From: Candidatus Portnoybacteria bacterium CG_4_9_14_3_um_filter_43_11
GTDB lineage: Bacteria; Patescibacteriota; Minisyncoccia; Portnoybacterales; UBA2143
Direction of reading: 5' to 3'
Assembly (NCBI GenBank): GCA_002791035.1
Contig: PFWG01000018.1
Span: 4,781 to 10,676, forward strand
DNA length: 5,896 nt
The stretch's first letter is position 1; each line of letters starts with the position of its first letter. Shown in pieces: positions 5,572 to 5,896 of this stretch. The position numbers and the translations under genes are program-made. The notes below the pieces were generated by a model that saw nothing but the letters and a program-made list of their open reading frames with translations, was not told where the DNA came from and ran no database searches.

Positions 5572-5896
5572 ATGGCAACAATGGAAAAAATAGTATCACT
5601 GTGCAAAAGGCGGGGCTTTGTTTATCCGGGTTCGGAAATCTATGGCGGCTTGGCCAATACCTATGATTACGGTCCCTTAGGGGCGGAACTGAAAAACAAC
5701 GTTAAACAGGCCTGGTGGAAATATTTTGTTCAGGGTAGAGACGATATGGTCGGCATAGACGGTGGAATAATTGCTAACTCTAAAATTTGGGAAGCCAGCG
5801 GCCATGTCAAGGAGTTTAAGGACCCTTTGGTTGAATGCAAAAAATGCCACAAGAGATTCCGGCCAGATAAACTTAAAGACGCTTCTAAATGTCCTG
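5572..5896 (+). CDS. glyS: Glycyl-tRNA synthetase, single-chain dimeric type (partial)
   Basis: This class II synthetase charges tRNA-Gly with glycine in the cytoplasm. Only the first 108 residues are present; the gene runs off the right edge. The N-terminus shows the alpha2-type family pattern: [18 protein letters not shown], then [15 protein letters not shown] leading into motif 1, then a conserved IWEASGHV at about 72-79. A Cys pair (C89, C92) followed by C107 fits the zinc-binding insertion of this form. It is not the alpha/beta (glyQ plus glyS) enzyme of E. coli. ATG at 5572 is taken as the start; ATG at 5581 (MEKIVSL) is equally good by homology and loses only three residues. No ribosome site helps decide. 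It lies 33 nt after the membrane-protein gene with no terminator between, so it is probably co-transcribed. Confidence 0.95.
   Translation, partial: MATMEKIVSLCKRRGFVYPGSEIYGGLANTYDYGPLGAELKNNVKQAWWKYFVQGRDDMVGIDGGIIANSKIWEASGHVKEFKDPLVECKKCHKRFRPDKLKDASKCP

Noticed and set aside
1..5896. CRISPR array, tRNA, rRNA or transposase.
   Set aside because: No regular repeat-spacer pattern, no cloverleaf or rRNA sequence and no transposase-like product was seen on either strand.

Overview
The window reads as a fragment of a Candidate Phyla Radiation (Patescibacteria, most likely Parcubacteria-like) chromosome. The reasons are a bacterial gene set with compact spacing, a eukaryote-type (type 2) IleRS, a short RecO without cysteines, a large membrane-anchored protein with DUF11-like beta-sandwich repeats, and small in-frame palindromic inserts of the kind I recall from these genomes. 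The lineage call is inference. UGA acts as a stop: recO ends in TGA and none of the other reading frames contains an internal TGA. This argues against the UGA=Gly code of Gracilibacteria and Absconditabacteria.

Layout, all genes on the + strand. Positions 1-129 are an A-rich non-coding or gene-end region with three stem-loops; the third is a 12-bp hairpin that looks like an intrinsic terminator when read on the minus strand. Positions 130-3027 are ileS (isoleucyl-tRNA synthetase), complete. recO (3027-3581) shares one base with the ileS stop, so the two are probably one translationally coupled unit. A weak terminator (3575-3613) runs straight into a good sigma70-type promoter (3612-3640). Positions 3667-5538 encode a single-pass membrane protein with about four extracytoplasmic repeats. 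After a 33-nt gap comes the start of a glycyl-tRNA synthetase gene (5572 to the window edge), probably read from the same promoter.

The genes are mostly informational housekeeping: two aminoacyl-tRNA synthetases and a recombination mediator. The surface-type protein is the odd one out and separates recO from glyS, which are close neighbours in Firmicutes such as Bacillus subtilis.

I do not see a clear new multi-gene system. The points most worth following are (1) the IleRS signature motif, which reads G-M-H-H instead of H-x-G-H, a swap associated with natural mupirocin hyper-resistance; (2) two related palindromic inserts in the same reading frame in ileS and recO; and (3) the unexplained stem-loop cluster before ileS.
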